Assembly (NCBI RefSeq): GCF_017654505.1
Contig: NC_054553.1
Coordinates: forward strand, 3,513,974 to 3,577,973
Length of the DNA stretch: 64,000 nucleotides
DNA from: Polyodon spathula
Taxonomy: Eukaryota; Chordata; Actinopteri; Acipenseriformes; Polyodontidae
Reading direction: 5' to 3'
Shown here: positions 49,001 to 60,625 of the stretch, piece by piece
How positions within the stretch are numbered: the first letter of the stretch is position 1
Layout of the letters: the number at the start of each line of letters is the position of its first letter
Position numbers and translations under genes: made by a program
The notes under the pieces: generated by a model
What the model saw: the letters and a program-made list of their open reading frames with translations, nothing else
What the model was told of the DNA's origin: nothing
The model's database searches: none

Positions 49001-50494
49001 CTTACCCACGCATTGTGCAATAATTACCCCAAGATGCTTATTAACGTCTCTGAACTGTGCTTTTATCGAATCCAGCCCAGTTGCTGGAGTTTATCGTCAG
49101 TGACGACTGGCAGCTCATGTATAGGAAGCCTCCAGAGATGTCAAGATGTGCATTTTGTGCCCGACTGTCTTTGTTTTATGTCGTGTTTTGTTCACGCAGC
49201 TTAAAAGTGCTTTAACAAGGGAAGTGCGGTGCACACACATTGCTGAAGGGTAATCACTGCTACTTCAAACTACCCACAATCACAGAGTGAATCCGACTGT
49301 GTCACTGTGAGGGTCACCACAGTGGCTACAGAGTCTCATCACTGCCTCAGCTCAGCTGGGAGGGAGTCTCAGGTATCAAAAGCGGTCAATGCAAAAGAAC
49401 AAAAAAGCTCCACAATCCTCAGGATATAAACCCTGTAGATCTTCTGCAGTTTGTTAGGAACGAGTTTCTTTGTGCTACAATTACACTGGAATGCTTGTCT
49501 GCAGTTTGTGAGGTTCAGAAGGAGTTCCACGCTGTATATAAAAACGAACAGAAAGTTTACAAGACATCTTCCTGTATAGATCAAGTTACTAGAAAACTTC
49601 AGAGGCGAAAGGTCAGCGCATGAGTGCAAAGGTCTGACGAGGCTTCCTTCTTTCAAGTCGAGCTAATAAAAAAACAATAGCCTTCTTCCTTCTGAGCAAA
49701 CCCAACTCAAACACACATTTTACAACCCTTTCTGTCCAACTCCTGTCTCGCCTTTAGAAAGGAATTAAAGGACAGCATGTTGGACAGTCCTGTCGGGGCA
49801 GGGAGACGATTTACTGTTTGTTTGTTTTCAGGGCTCCAGCAAAAAAGTCGTGTGCTGATGGACATGTGGCTCTCAGCTGTGCTATTGCCATTGAATTTTA
49901 GAAAAGGCGATTCTAAGATTGCGAGCCCTTTTGAGTCCACCAGGGTGCTTTTCACTTCTGAGTTTGTAAAAGTCAGCAGGATGTCAGCAAAAATCATATA
50001 GAAAGTGAGTCTAAAATTTTAGTTAAGATAGCTGTGATATTTCTGACCAGTATCCATGAGTAAGCACTTGAACACTAATGCTTGGAGGTCTCAAGCCAGC
50101 CACAGAGGAAGCGGGACACAGCGATGAGTCACAGTCCTGAGCCCAGTGAGAGAGGAGGTCCAGAGCAGATTCCGGCACAGGTCAGCAATCTGGCCTGGTT
50201 GGATTCCTCCTGCATTGGCTAATGCGTCTCAAACTGTCTTCAGTCCTGACCCCTCGCTCCCATACATGGAAACAGCGTGCAATCTCAGCGAGGCAGTCCT
50301 AACAGAGACAGGACTGGGGGCAGCCAGCCCTGCCCGTGCATCACTGTGTCCAGCGAGTCTGCGAGCGTCGTGCTTCCCTCGCAGGCTGCTGTGAATCCAG
50401 CTCTCCGGGGCCAACACAAACACAGCAGCCCCCAAGAGCAGGGTGATGCTGCTTCCTTCTTCACGATCGCTACTGTACAAATGAATAACTTTGG

Positions 50495-50540
<46 letters not shown>

Positions 50541-50683
50541 AGAGGGAGACTGGGGCCAGGCAAGCAAAGCCATCGTGCTGGAGTGGGGTTTGAAGGAAGG
50601 GGTCCTGTTTCTTTTTCAATATTGGGCCACTTCACTTATAGGGCCCTTATCTAGAGAAAAAATAAAGAAGCGAGTGCTAAGGT

Positions 50684-50734
<51 letters not shown>

Positions 50735-53256
50735 GGGGGGAATGAAAGCTCCAGAAACTCTTCTCAAGGAGCTCTTTATGCTCGTCACCTGGACTCAGGG
50801 CTGCACATTCCTGCTCTAGACACTGGCGCCTGCCCACTGCCTCAGCAAACACACACAGTGACTCACACAGTCACACAGACACAGTCACACAGACACAGAG
50901 ACTCACACAGTCACATAGACACGGTCACACAGACACAGAGACACACATGCATGCACACACACAGAGACTCACACAGTCACATAGACACGGTCACAGAGAC
51001 ACAGAGACACACATGCATGCACACACACAGTGACTCACACAGTCACACAGACACGGTCACAGAGACACAGAGACACACATGCATGCACACACACAGAGAC
51101 TCACACAGTCACACAGACACAGTCACACAGACACAGAGACTCACACAGTCACATAGACACGGTCACAGAGACACAGAGACACACATGCATGCACACACAC
51201 AGTGACTCACACAGTCACACAGACACGGTCACAGAGACACAGAGACACACATGCATGCACACACAGAGAGACTCACACAGTCACACAGACACAGTCACAC
51301 AGACACAGAGACTCACACAGTCACATAGACACGGTCACACAGACACAGAGACACGCATGCATGCACACACACAGTGACTCACACAGTCACACAGACACAG
51401 AGACTCACACAGTCACATAGACACGGTCACACAGACACAGAGACATGCATGCATGCACACACACAGTGACTCACACAGTCACACAGACACAGTCACACAG
51501 ACACAGAGACATGCATGCATGCACACACACAGTGACTCACACAGTCACACAGACACGGTCACAGAGACACACATGCATGCACACACACAGTGACTCACAT
51601 AGTCACATAGACACGGTCACACAGACACAGAGACACACATGCATGCACACACACAGAGACTCACACAGTCACAAAAACTCAGAAACACACACTGTCACAC
51701 AGACATACTCACTCACACAGACACAGTCACAAAGACACACCCAGTCACACAAACACACAGTCACGAGTCTGTGTGTGAGTGAGTGAGTGTGTGTGTGTTT
51801 GTGGTAATTGGTTATTTTAATTTGCAGGCTGCCCTGAGTTATATCTGGTATAGCCTGCGTTCCAGCTCGGCTCATCAATGGCCGCTTTGTGTGGCAAATG
51901 CAAGTCAACACCATTTCATTTACAGCGAGAGAGGAAAAACTACTGAAACCTTTATAGAACTGCCTTGACCACTGAAGCAACCCAGCATACCACATACATA
52001 ACATGCTCACTTAGAAAATAAATAGCAAAGTAAAAAAACATTTTTACAGCTGAGCTCTGTGCGGAAAGAGTCAGCGACACAGCTACAGTTGTGTGGAGAG
52101 TCATAGTAACCCAGTCATAAGGCCCCGGCACCCACAGGCTTGGGCTGGAGAGGGCTGGAGGACAGGGATGCTCAGTCACTCTGATTTTAGTTTTTTCTCC
52201 AGGAAAGCAACACTGAAGTTTTACACTTTTTAACAGTGCGGAGGCTGGGTGTGAACCGGCTCTCCTGCACACAGCGAGTGAGTGTCCTAACCGCTATGCA
52301 AAAGAGCCGGGCTCGTCTGAATTCACGCTTATACAACTTTCAACCTCCTCTCTGAACCAGTCCCGCTGACGAGGCATGTGCCGGTCAGCGCTGAACCAGT
52401 CTCGCTGACGAGGCGTGCGCCGGTCAGCGCTGAACCAGTCCGGCTGACGAGGCGTGCGCCGGTCAGCGCTGAACCAGTCCGGCTGACGAGGCGTGCGCCG
52501 GTCAGCGCTGAACCAGTCCGGCTGACGAGCCGTGCGCCGGTCAGCGCTGAACCAGTCCCGCTGATGAGACACGTGCCTGACTCATGCTAGCAGGGTTGTT
52601 CATAGTGATGAGTGTGTTCAAGCCCATAGGAGCTGAGGAGGGTTTCATATCCCTATACAATAATAACAGTGCTCTGCAGTTACTGCACTAATACAGAAAT
52701 GTACCATGCTTGCACTTCTCTTTGCTCTTGCCGTGGTGCACCGCAGTGAAATGTTAAACTGCAGTGCAGCCATACCTATTAGCTGTTGTTTTGTTTAGTT
52801 TCAATCTATTTCTGCTTTTGGAAAATATAGATTTCCTTTCCCCTAAAAAAGAAGGCAGAGTGTACATTTTAAAGAGATGCCATGTAAAGACTGCTGCCCC
52901 TTCTCAAACTGCTCTACACCCTGCCCCCCTCCGGGGAGGGGAATCGGGGGAGTTTGAGGGGTGCAACCCGGGTGCGGGGTGCGGGGGTTGTTCGCGGGTG
53001 CGGGGTGCGGGGACAAATGCCCCCGCCCACGCCCACGCCCTGTTTACACAGATGTTGCTGTGTTTCAGAAATGTTTTTGGGGGAGGAGAGGCAGGGTCCT
53101 GTGCTGTGCTGTTGATAGCGCTGCTGGAATGTCGGAACACTGTGGTTGAACCAGTCCTTGTTATTTTTAGCATGTTTCTTGTGCGGCTTTGGCAGTCTGG
53201 GGCGCTTACAGATGAGTGTGTGACCATTTCCAGCTTGTGAAACATCTGCTCTCCTT

Positions 53257-53293
<37 letters not shown>

Positions 53294-55579
53294 GAACAGG
53301 AGGAAGCGTTGGTGAGTGACACCCTGCAGGCTGTTGCAATGCAAACAGCGTTGGATATGAATACCAGCTCGCTTTATATTAATCCCAGCAGGTGCCCCAG
53401 GCTGGAGGGTTTATTAAACCTCTTATTAACACCACTCCTCACAATACATATAAGAACGGGGGCAGTATTAAAACCATTAAAACAGACCCTGTGAGTGTGA
53501 GTGTGTGTATTGGAAACACAGACACAGGCTGCTCCAAAACCAAGAATGTCTTTGGCTCAGAGAACTCTGGGACAGTTCTATTATTTTAGTTTGCAAATGT
53601 GCTTTTCCCAAGTCGCCAATAGAGACTGTAAGACAAAACGAAAGAAAGAAATTCTTGTTCTTATCATACCAATAACACAAGTCATTATGATGCTCATGTG
53701 TATTATTCTGAAGAACCCCAAGCAGAATCGATAGCAGACCACGGTATTAATCACAAATCACTGTGTGCCGACTCATACCTATATATTGCCGACTTGTCAA
53801 TGGCAGCCTCACACCATTAGCTGCTCTTGTGCTAACCCAGATGAAGCATCGTGTAGCTTTTGAAGCGCCATGCCTGTCTGCATTGCCGTTGAAGACCATT
53901 TGCTAAGGGAGCTGGCTTTCATACAAGGTATTCATGCAGTGATGCAGCTGTGTATTTGTTTGTGTCAGGGCTTTCCAATGCCCCCCAGGTTATTGTGTCT
54001 GTATCGCAGGCAGGGGTTTTATTCCATTCCTGCAGGACGGCTCGTGCAGAGAAACCCTCAGCCCCCCGTCCGGAGGGGTCTCCACAGCTGCGCTGTTATC
54101 ACATCTGCTTTGTGATGTGGGCTGGTGAACACAATGCTCTGCCTGATATCACTCCCTGGTTACATTGTCTGTCCCCCAGCAAACAGGACCTGGGCCGGCT
54201 TTCCCTGTCAACCGTGGCTTTATCTTTTAAAGAAAGGGAACACACAAGCAACCCACCTCAGGGTCCTTTTATACCACAAGGAGTGAACACATTTGCTATC
54301 TGTAGCATTGGTATTATCTGAGGACACTTCAAATCAGGCTTGCAAAGTCTCAACCTGCACCTCCCATGTACTGCTCTGTACCTGCAGGGCATGCAGAGAG
54401 CTACACTATAAAATGTCAATGCTGTCACCAGCCTAGTAGAAAACACTAAGGGTCTCAAGCTTGCTGTGAGTCTCCTGCATGCTCCTGGCTCGTGTTTGAC
54501 GCGCCGCAGCCGAACGGCAGTTGTCCCCCCCTGTGTAATGTTTTGATTGAGTTGCTCTGAGGGGGAGATGCTGGTGGCTGGAGTGTGTGTTTAAAAGCCC
54601 TGTCTGTCAGCACAGACCCTTCTCCAGGCTTTGAAGAAGCGGAGGGACAGAGACTGCCTGCCAGCAGATACAACGCATTGCACAGATTGTTTAAATAACG
54701 CTTCTATAGATCTGTCAGGGGTACAGGGGCTGTGCATGTTTCACATGAGGTGGGGAGGGGGGGGCTGATAAGGGACACTGCCTTTATAGGTTATTGTTAT
54801 TGTTATCACTGCTATTGTACGGAAGGTGCACTAGAACCCCATGTTGAGTCACCTCCCTTTAAAGGTGTTACTGCTTGCCATTCATTTGTGATTTTGCTTG
54901 GACAAGCCTCTTTTTGTGCTGTATTAATGGCCAATGGTGCGAGCCAATGCCCCCTGATAATCCATTAGTGTGGCAAGGCACCAGCGTACCACATCAGTGC
55001 CAGAGTGTGACAGAGCACGGTGCTCCATTGCTGCTAACACTGGGTTTCCTCTGGGGAAATAACCTGGCATTATAACAGCCCCTTATAACCAGCTGTAACC
55101 AGCCCACGCTTCTCTGCTGTGAGCTCTGTGTGTGTACACAGCAGGCAGAGGGTCAGGAACACACACAGGGGCTAATCCGCTGCCCACAGTTAAAGGTTAA
55201 CAGCACGGACACACCTTACTGTTGTTTGCACTGCACTGAGGCTTCCCAGCAACGTGAGAGGGGAGAGGGGAGCCTGTGTGTAACCAAATCTCTCACTTAT
55301 CTGTGTGCATTGTGTAGAGCAAGGTGCTCCCTTTATTAAGTGAGCTCAGTCCCCTCCACACACACTGTTTGTTTAGGCAGGATGGCGTACTTGTGATTAC
55401 ATATCTCCTTTACAAGAGAGGCTCCTCATCCCGGAGACGCGGGAGCAGAACAGTGTCATGGAGGTCAGATACCACCTCCTGTCCTCCCACACAGCCATGT
55501 ACTCATCCATACTGAACATAGACATGCACCCATACAGAGTGGCCTGAAGGAGGTCTGGACTTTCCACCAACTTTACTGC

Positions 55580-55651
<72 letters not shown>

Positions 55652-57098
55652 TTTGCACAATACACAGAATATGTGTAATAACAGGGGTAATCACTAGCGG
55701 TAGTGACTCCTGCACTGTAGTTACATGGAAATGGCCTTGTTTACATGGTTCAGGCCCTGTTTTGTCATTCTTCTAACACCATGGTTATTACATGGGCGTG
55801 TATGCTTCTGTAATCTGCTCTGCTGGCACTAGAACTCAGAATATATAAAGTGGATCTGTGTGCATTTCCGCTCGGTGGCTCATTTATCTCCAGACTCCTG
55901 TCCCGTGACCCTCGACACGCTAGCAGGTGTGAGGCTGTGTCCGTTCACACAACGCTCTGCTGAGTACCTCTCCCTGCTAACCACAGCCCGGCAGAGACCC
56001 AGGAATCCAGGAATCTGGAGCCGCTCAGCAATAACACAGAGCAGCTCCCACACTGTTTGTTCAGCTGTAGCAATTTAAATCTCAATATTCAACCAGCCCT
56101 TCTTTCTTATTCTTCATTGTTTTCCTTGAACATTTTTGGATTGTCTTTGGAGTCAGCAGGTTTCCTCAGAGACAAGGACAGCGGTGAGGGGGGGGAGGTA
56201 CCGAACAAACCAGACAGACACTAAGGCTCAAAAGGTCCCAGCTGGTTTAGTGAAGTGGCAGAATGCGCTCTACTGTAAGAATCTGGCTGAGAGAGCGGAG
56301 TGGAGCGCCACACCCAGCTGTATAATAGAGGTCCTATTCTTCACCCGGAATTCAAACGCTGGAAGAGAGTGAGAAGGCAGAGGAAACAGGCACTGCAGTG
56401 TTGTTTCACCTGTGAATAGCTGCTGTGGTTTGCAGCAGAGTGATCTCAGTGCTTTTCAGGGCTGTTTTATCTGTTTTTATAGACTGAGGATCTTCCAGGT
56501 AATACAAGAGTACTTTTCGCCTGCTGTGTGCAGTTCATGACAGTAACTTACTGAGTTTTTATTAAAATCGCTGTATTTTTGAGCTTGTAGATTAATAGTA
56601 AATAAGTAAATAACAGGGCTGCAAGTGTCTGGGTTACAGTGGCACTGGCAGTGTGCAAACAGACCTCCGTTTCAGATTAGCTCACTTCTACTCTCTTCCC
56701 TCCTGACCCTTTGCAGTCTTAACCCTTTCATGCATGGCGACGGTTTAAAAAACCTTTCTTCTATCTTTATATGGGGACACATGGAAGAAGCAAATGCACG
56801 ATGACCTCATATGAGGATGCCATTTCTTACTTGTTAAGGTCCATGCTGTTCACAGACTGATTCACCTGTGATTACGCACAGTGGTTTGCACTACTGGGAT
56901 CTCTATGCAGCTCAGGTTTTATTTACCTGTGAATATGCGCAGTCTCCTGCGGTGCGGTGGCGCCCCCCCCTGGCCGGAGCCACTGCACTCGTCCTCGTCG
57001 TCACAGTCCCCGCTCTCCAGTGCCTCCTCCTGCTCCAGCTCGCCCCCTGCTGGGCGAGCCTTCACCCTGCGCCTCGGGGCCGACACCATCCGCAGCAA
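41012..57098 (-). CDS. gpc3: gpc3-type glypican, last two coding exons (gene continues right)
   Basis: Two minus-strand exons, 56927-57098 and 41012-41184, join in frame and read as the C-terminal end of a GPC3-type glypican. The acidic motif ESGDCDDEDECSGSG corresponds to the GPC3 glycosaminoglycan region, and RLRIFT-EFADNLEMDD corresponds to the GPC3 stretch before the GPI signal. The GPC3/5 subfamily modulates Hedgehog, Wnt and IGF-related growth; loss of human GPC3 causes Simpson-Golabi-Behmel overgrowth (known biology). The intron between these exons is 15.7 kb. No earlier gpc3 exon was recognised up to 64000. The position directly upstream of gpc4 on the same strand matches the GPC4-GPC3 tandem of other vertebrates. 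Confidence 0.9.
42495..42560 (+). repeat. degenerate ATGCTTTACC-type repeat, copy 2
   Basis: GTGCTTTACCATGCTCCCCC ... CTATGCTTTTACTGTGATAA, same family and same right end. Confidence 0.55.
42891..43411 (+). mobile_element. tRNA-derived SINE with target-site duplication and 37-base poly-G
   Basis: Starts GGGGGCTCCCAAGTGGCACA (A-box region) with the B-box-like CACCGGTTCGAGTGTGG. The body is about 450 bp, interrupted by G37 at 43046-43082, and the tail is AATTGG- and A-rich. It is flanked by the direct repeat AAAAAGCCAGGTTTA (42876-42890 and 43412-43426), a classic target-site duplication. The perfect duplication suggests a fairly recent insertion. Confidence 0.85.
44020..44125 (+). repeat. degenerate ATGCTTTACC-type repeat, copy 1
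   Basis: Degenerate TGCTTTACAATGCTTA-like decamers ending CTATGCTCTTACTATGGGAA. The same end occurs near 42534 and 48151. Confidence 0.6.
44697..44790 (+). repeat. tRNA-derived SINE, copy A of a second family
   Basis: GAGCCCGGCTCTCTTGCATG head, GTGGTTAA A-box region, then GGTCGCCGATTCACGCCCAG (B box). Similar to 52205-52315 on the other strand. Confidence 0.6.
44962..45050. repeat. inverted repeat, 16-bp perfect arms
   Basis: GAGCTCTCAGAATCAT at 44962-44977 is the exact reverse complement of 45035-45050, with a 57-nt spacer. Weaker pairing may continue outside (ATGTGG with CCACGT). Confidence 0.7.
46021..46530. repeat. decamer array with 90-bp higher-order unit
   Basis: Built almost entirely from 10-mers in register: ATGGTAAAGC, ATGCTGAAGT, CTAGGTAAGC, ATGCAGGGGT and variants. 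They are organised as alternating 40- and 50-bp blocks, giving a 90-bp higher-order repeat (for example 46111 and 46201). Confidence 0.92.
48085..48172 (+). repeat. degenerate ATGCTTTACC-type repeat, copy 3
   Basis: ACATGCTTTCCCCATGCTTT ... CTATGCTTTTACTATGGGAA, same family and same right end. Confidence 0.6.
50497..50537. repeat. GA microsatellite
   Basis: Perfect (AG)20. Confidence 0.95.
50688..50729. repeat. GA microsatellite
   Basis: Perfect (GA)21, about 150 bp from the previous GA tract. Confidence 0.95.
50847..51770. repeat. CA-rich array with 172-bp higher-order unit
   Basis: Submotifs CACAGACACAGTCA, GACTCACACAGTCACA and ACACATGCATGCACACA. The longest open frame repeats at 50858, 51030 and 51202, so the higher-order period is 172 bp. 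The right part is less regular. Confidence 0.9.
52205..52315 (-). repeat. tRNA-derived SINE, copy B of the second family
   Basis: The minus strand reads GAGCCCGGCTCTTTTGCATA, then GCGGTTAGGACACTC and AGCCGGTTCACACCCAGCCT, aligned with copy A at 44.7 kb through head, A box, B box and CCCAGCCTC. Confidence 0.6.
52354..52575. repeat. 39-bp GC-rich minisatellite
   Basis: GAACCAGTCCGGCTGACGAG plus GCGTGCGCCGGTCAGCGCT starts at 52354, 52393, 52432, 52471, 52510 and 52549. Several CpGs per unit. It lies about 40 bp from the head of the minus-strand SINE. Confidence 0.92.
53258..53291. repeat. CA microsatellite
   Basis: Perfect (CA)17. Confidence 0.95.
55581..55652. repeat. ATT microsatellite
   Basis: Perfect trinucleotide, about 23 units. 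Confidence 0.95.
56719..56837. mobile_element. possible TTAA-flanked MITE
   Basis: Begins TTAACCCTTTCATGCATGGC, as piggyBac-type ends often do, and another TTAA lies at 56834-56837. The inner part has the palindrome CCTCATATGAGG. The right terminus does not mirror the left well. Confidence 0.25.
56927..57098 (-). CDS. gpc3: gpc3 penultimate coding exon
   Basis: 57 codons plus one base. The acceptor is CCCTCTCAG|TTGCTG and the donor TTCACAG|GTAAAT, phase 1. It encodes LLRMVSAPRRRV, then a Glu-rich stretch, ESGDCDDEDECSGSGQGG, and PHRRRLRIFT. Ser-Gly pairs next to acidic residues are the expected heparan sulfate attachment sites. Compared with the mammalian protein as I recall it, the stretches on either side are arginine-rich (PRRRVKAR, PHRRRLR). 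An 8-G run sits inside the codons for Gln-Gly-Gly-Ala. Confidence 0.9.
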
Positions 57099-58998
57099 CT
57101 GAGAGGGAGAGAGGGGTGGTGAAGAGAGAGGGAGAGAGGGAGAGGGGGTGAAGAGAGAGGGAGAGAGAGGATCAAGCTAAACAGGTCTGTACATATATTC
57201 TGAGAATTATATTTCCACAGCATTGGTTGATTAAACGATATATGGTCATGTGGATATTGCATGCTTTACTGGCCAGCCCTGCGTTTTGATGCACACATGT
57301 TTCTCAAGGGAGCTTCTGTTTGCAAACTATCGCTGGAGGGATTTCTAGGTTTCCGGCTTTTAAATCTTCTTAAAACTTCCCAAGTGCTTCCCAGAACCGT
57401 TCCCCCTGATGTCGTCCCGTCCCCTGTCTCCCCATCTAAGGCATCCCATCGGCGACAGTCAGGGAGGAAAGACAAGCCATTCACGAAGTCAGCTTGTAAC
57501 GATCTGACACACAGGCACACAATCAGAGCATTCAGCCAGGGACTCCCTTCATAAAGGAAAGCATGCAAGTGCCGTGGTCCAGCCACAGTGTCACAGGGAC
57601 CCCGTCGAGTCTTTGGCAAAGGGAGCAGCTTCTTGTGAGCAACACTTTGGGTGGTTTCCAGTCTGGTTTTGAGTTTACAAAGTTTTTTTTTTTTTTAAAT
57701 CTGCAACTTTAAAATACTCAAGCAAAGATAGAAGGTAAAGAAGCAGGCAAGCGTTTCGTCTGCAGTGCACACAAAGCTGTTGCTGTGAAAAGTTTGCTTT
57801 TTTTATATACAAGACACTGACAGCTCAGTAAGCGAAGGGTTTGACACGTAAAGATGTTGCTTTGCAACAAGCATGGCATCAAAAACAGTTTGCTGTTTCT
57901 TTTTTAAATTGTTGGAATGAAATCTTAGTTGATTGTGTGTTGGCAAAAAAAACCTAAAAAAAACAATCCCCTCTGAACACGAATATCTGGCTCAGATTGG
58001 AGGTGCTGCAAATACAGGGTTCAGAGCCATTTCTCTTCAGCAGCTTCACTGCATTTCCCCTGATCACTGGGAAGCTGAACGTTTTCTTAGCAGCCCAAGG
58101 GAGTTTTTTTTGAGGGCAGGGACTGATTTTGAGCACTGAACAGGCACAGTGACAATATCAACCCTGGAATTTCCAGCTTTTGTTTCTCTAGAAAATTTAG
58201 CAGAAATCACGTTCGATAACACTTTGGCGGGTTTCCCAGAGGCTGCATTATTATTTTTTTTTTCATTTTTGTTTTGTTCTGTCTTATTTTTGTTTTGTTG
58301 GGTTTCTAATGAATGACTTCAGATGGGTTTGATTGGGAGTGTGACAAACAAACACACAATAATAAACGCTGGATCCAACCAGCAGTACCAGAGGACTGGC
58401 TATATTATCGGACCATACTCATTACAGGAGACAGCAATGCAGCTAAACTGTGGCTGAGCTCAGCTCCACTGTAAAAAAGCAGTGTTCTAGCAGGGACGCA
58501 CAGACCTGGCACACAGAGTAATGCAGAGGCTAGCAGGTTTTAAGAGGTGGGTAAGCTACTTTGTAGAATTCAGATCAGAAGAGAACCGTGCAGAGAAAGC
58601 TGAAATACGGAAGAATGCAGTAAACCCTTCTAAATAAGCAGTGGCGTCACTGGCTGTGTGGAGTGCTGCTGGCAGGAGGGAGTCTTTCCAGCCGTGATGA
58701 GAAGCAGACCTGCTATCCCAAGAGTCTGCACTGCCTGCCAGGACCAGCGGGGAGCTGAGATTCCAGAGCCAGGGCAGGCTGGAGTCCAGCGGGCCCCTCC
58801 CTCATATTATATGTATATATTATGATCATTTGACCCTACATCCCAGCTATTTGCACCCCACCTACCCACTCCTCGACTGTAAAACCAATCTGCAGAATCT
58901 TCAGTAGTTTCCTGCGCTTTCTCTCCATGTTTCTGGGCTTAGCAAGTTCATTATCGTGCTTTACAGTCTGTGATAACTCCACTTTGCTATACGATATA

Positions 58999-60625
58999 CT
59001 CGGATACACACAGACACACGCACATAGATAACATGCAATCTCTCATCACACACAGACACACGCACATAGATAACATGCAATCTCTCATCACACACAGACA
59101 CACGCACATAGATAACATACAATCTCTCATCACACAGACACACGCACATAGATAACACGTGATCTCTCATCACACACAGACACACGCACATAGATAACAT
59201 ACAATCTCTCATCACACAGACACACGCACATAGATAACATACAATCTCTCATCACACACAGACACACGCACATAGATAACATGCAATCTCTCATCACACA
59301 CAGACACACGCACATAGATAACATACAATCTCTCATCACACAGACACACGCACATAGATAACATGTGATCTCTCATCACACACAGACACACGCACATAGA
59401 TAACATGCAATCTCTCATCACACAGACACACGCACATAGATAACATACAATCTCTCATCACACAGACACACGCACATAGATAACACGCGATCTCTCATCA
59501 CACACAGACACACGCACATAGATAACATACAATCTCTCATCACACAGACACACGCACATAGATAACATACAATCTCTCATCACACACAGACACACGCACA
59601 TAGATAACATGCAATCTCTCATCACACACAGACACACGCACATAGATAACACACAATCTCTCATCACACAGACACACGCACATAGATAACACGTGATCTC
59701 TCATCACACACAGACACACGCACATAGATAACACTCGATCTCTCATCACACAGACACACGCACATAGATAACATACAATCTCTCATCACACAGACACACG
59801 CACATAGATAACACGTGATCTCTCATCACACAGACACACGCACATAGATAACATACAATCTCTCATCACACAGACACACGCACATAGATAACACACGATC
59901 TCTCATCACACAGACACATGCACATAGATAACACACGATCTCTCATTACACACAGACACACGCACATAGATAACATGCGACCTCTCATCACACACAGACA
60001 CACGCACATAGATAACATGCAATCTCTCATCACACAGACACACGCACATAGATAACACGCGACCTCTCATCACACACAGACACACGCACATAGATAACAT
60101 GCAATCTCTCATCACACAGACACACGCACATAGATAACATGCGATCTCTCATCACACAGACACACACACATAGATAACATATGATCTCTCATCACACACA
60201 GACACACACACATAGATAACAAGAGATCTCTCATCACAGACACACGCACATAGATAACACGCAATCTCTCATCACAGACACAAGCACATAGATAACATGC
60301 GATCTCTCATCACACAGACACACACACATAGATAACATGCGATCTCTCATCACACACAGACACACGCACATAGATAACATGCGATCTCTCATCACACACA
60401 GACACACGCACATAGATAACATGCGATCTCTCATCACACAGACACACGCACATAGATAACATGCGATCTCTCATCACACACAGACACACACACATAGATA
60501 ACATGCGATCTCTCATCACACAGACACACGCACATAGATAACATGCAATCTCTCATCACACAAGACACACGCACATAGATAACATGCAATCTCTCATCAC
60601 ACAAAGACACACGCACACATAAATA
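58999..60625. repeat. 40/42-bp minisatellite, about 40 copies
   Basis: Unit CACACAGACACACGCACATA plus GATAACATGCAATCTCTCAT, with or without an extra CA, so many stretches repeat as an 82-bp dimer. The position after ATAACA varies most (TGCAA, TACAA, CGTGA, TGCGA). Confidence 0.95.

Larger units (their letters stand above)
41185..56926 (-). other. last gpc3 intron (15.7 kb)
   Basis: Bounded by the two recognised gpc3 exons, GT..AG. Rich in tandem arrays and SINEs, listed separately. No other exon was recognised. Confidence 0.75.

Noticed and set aside
50858..51786. His/Thr/Ser-rich open frames of about 115 codons
   Set aside because: Translations of the CA-rich 172-bp array.
52764..53240. 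158-codon plus-strand frame and opposite frames
   Set aside because: GC-rich low-complexity region with open frames on both strands; no recognised motif.
58961..60616. Many overlapping ~69-codon frames with MRDxMLSMCVCLC repeats
   Set aside because: All are translations of the 40/42-bp minisatellite on its minus strand; not genes.
58999..60625. CRISPR-like array
   Set aside because: Whole unit repeats, including the would-be spacer; this is a eukaryotic minisatellite.
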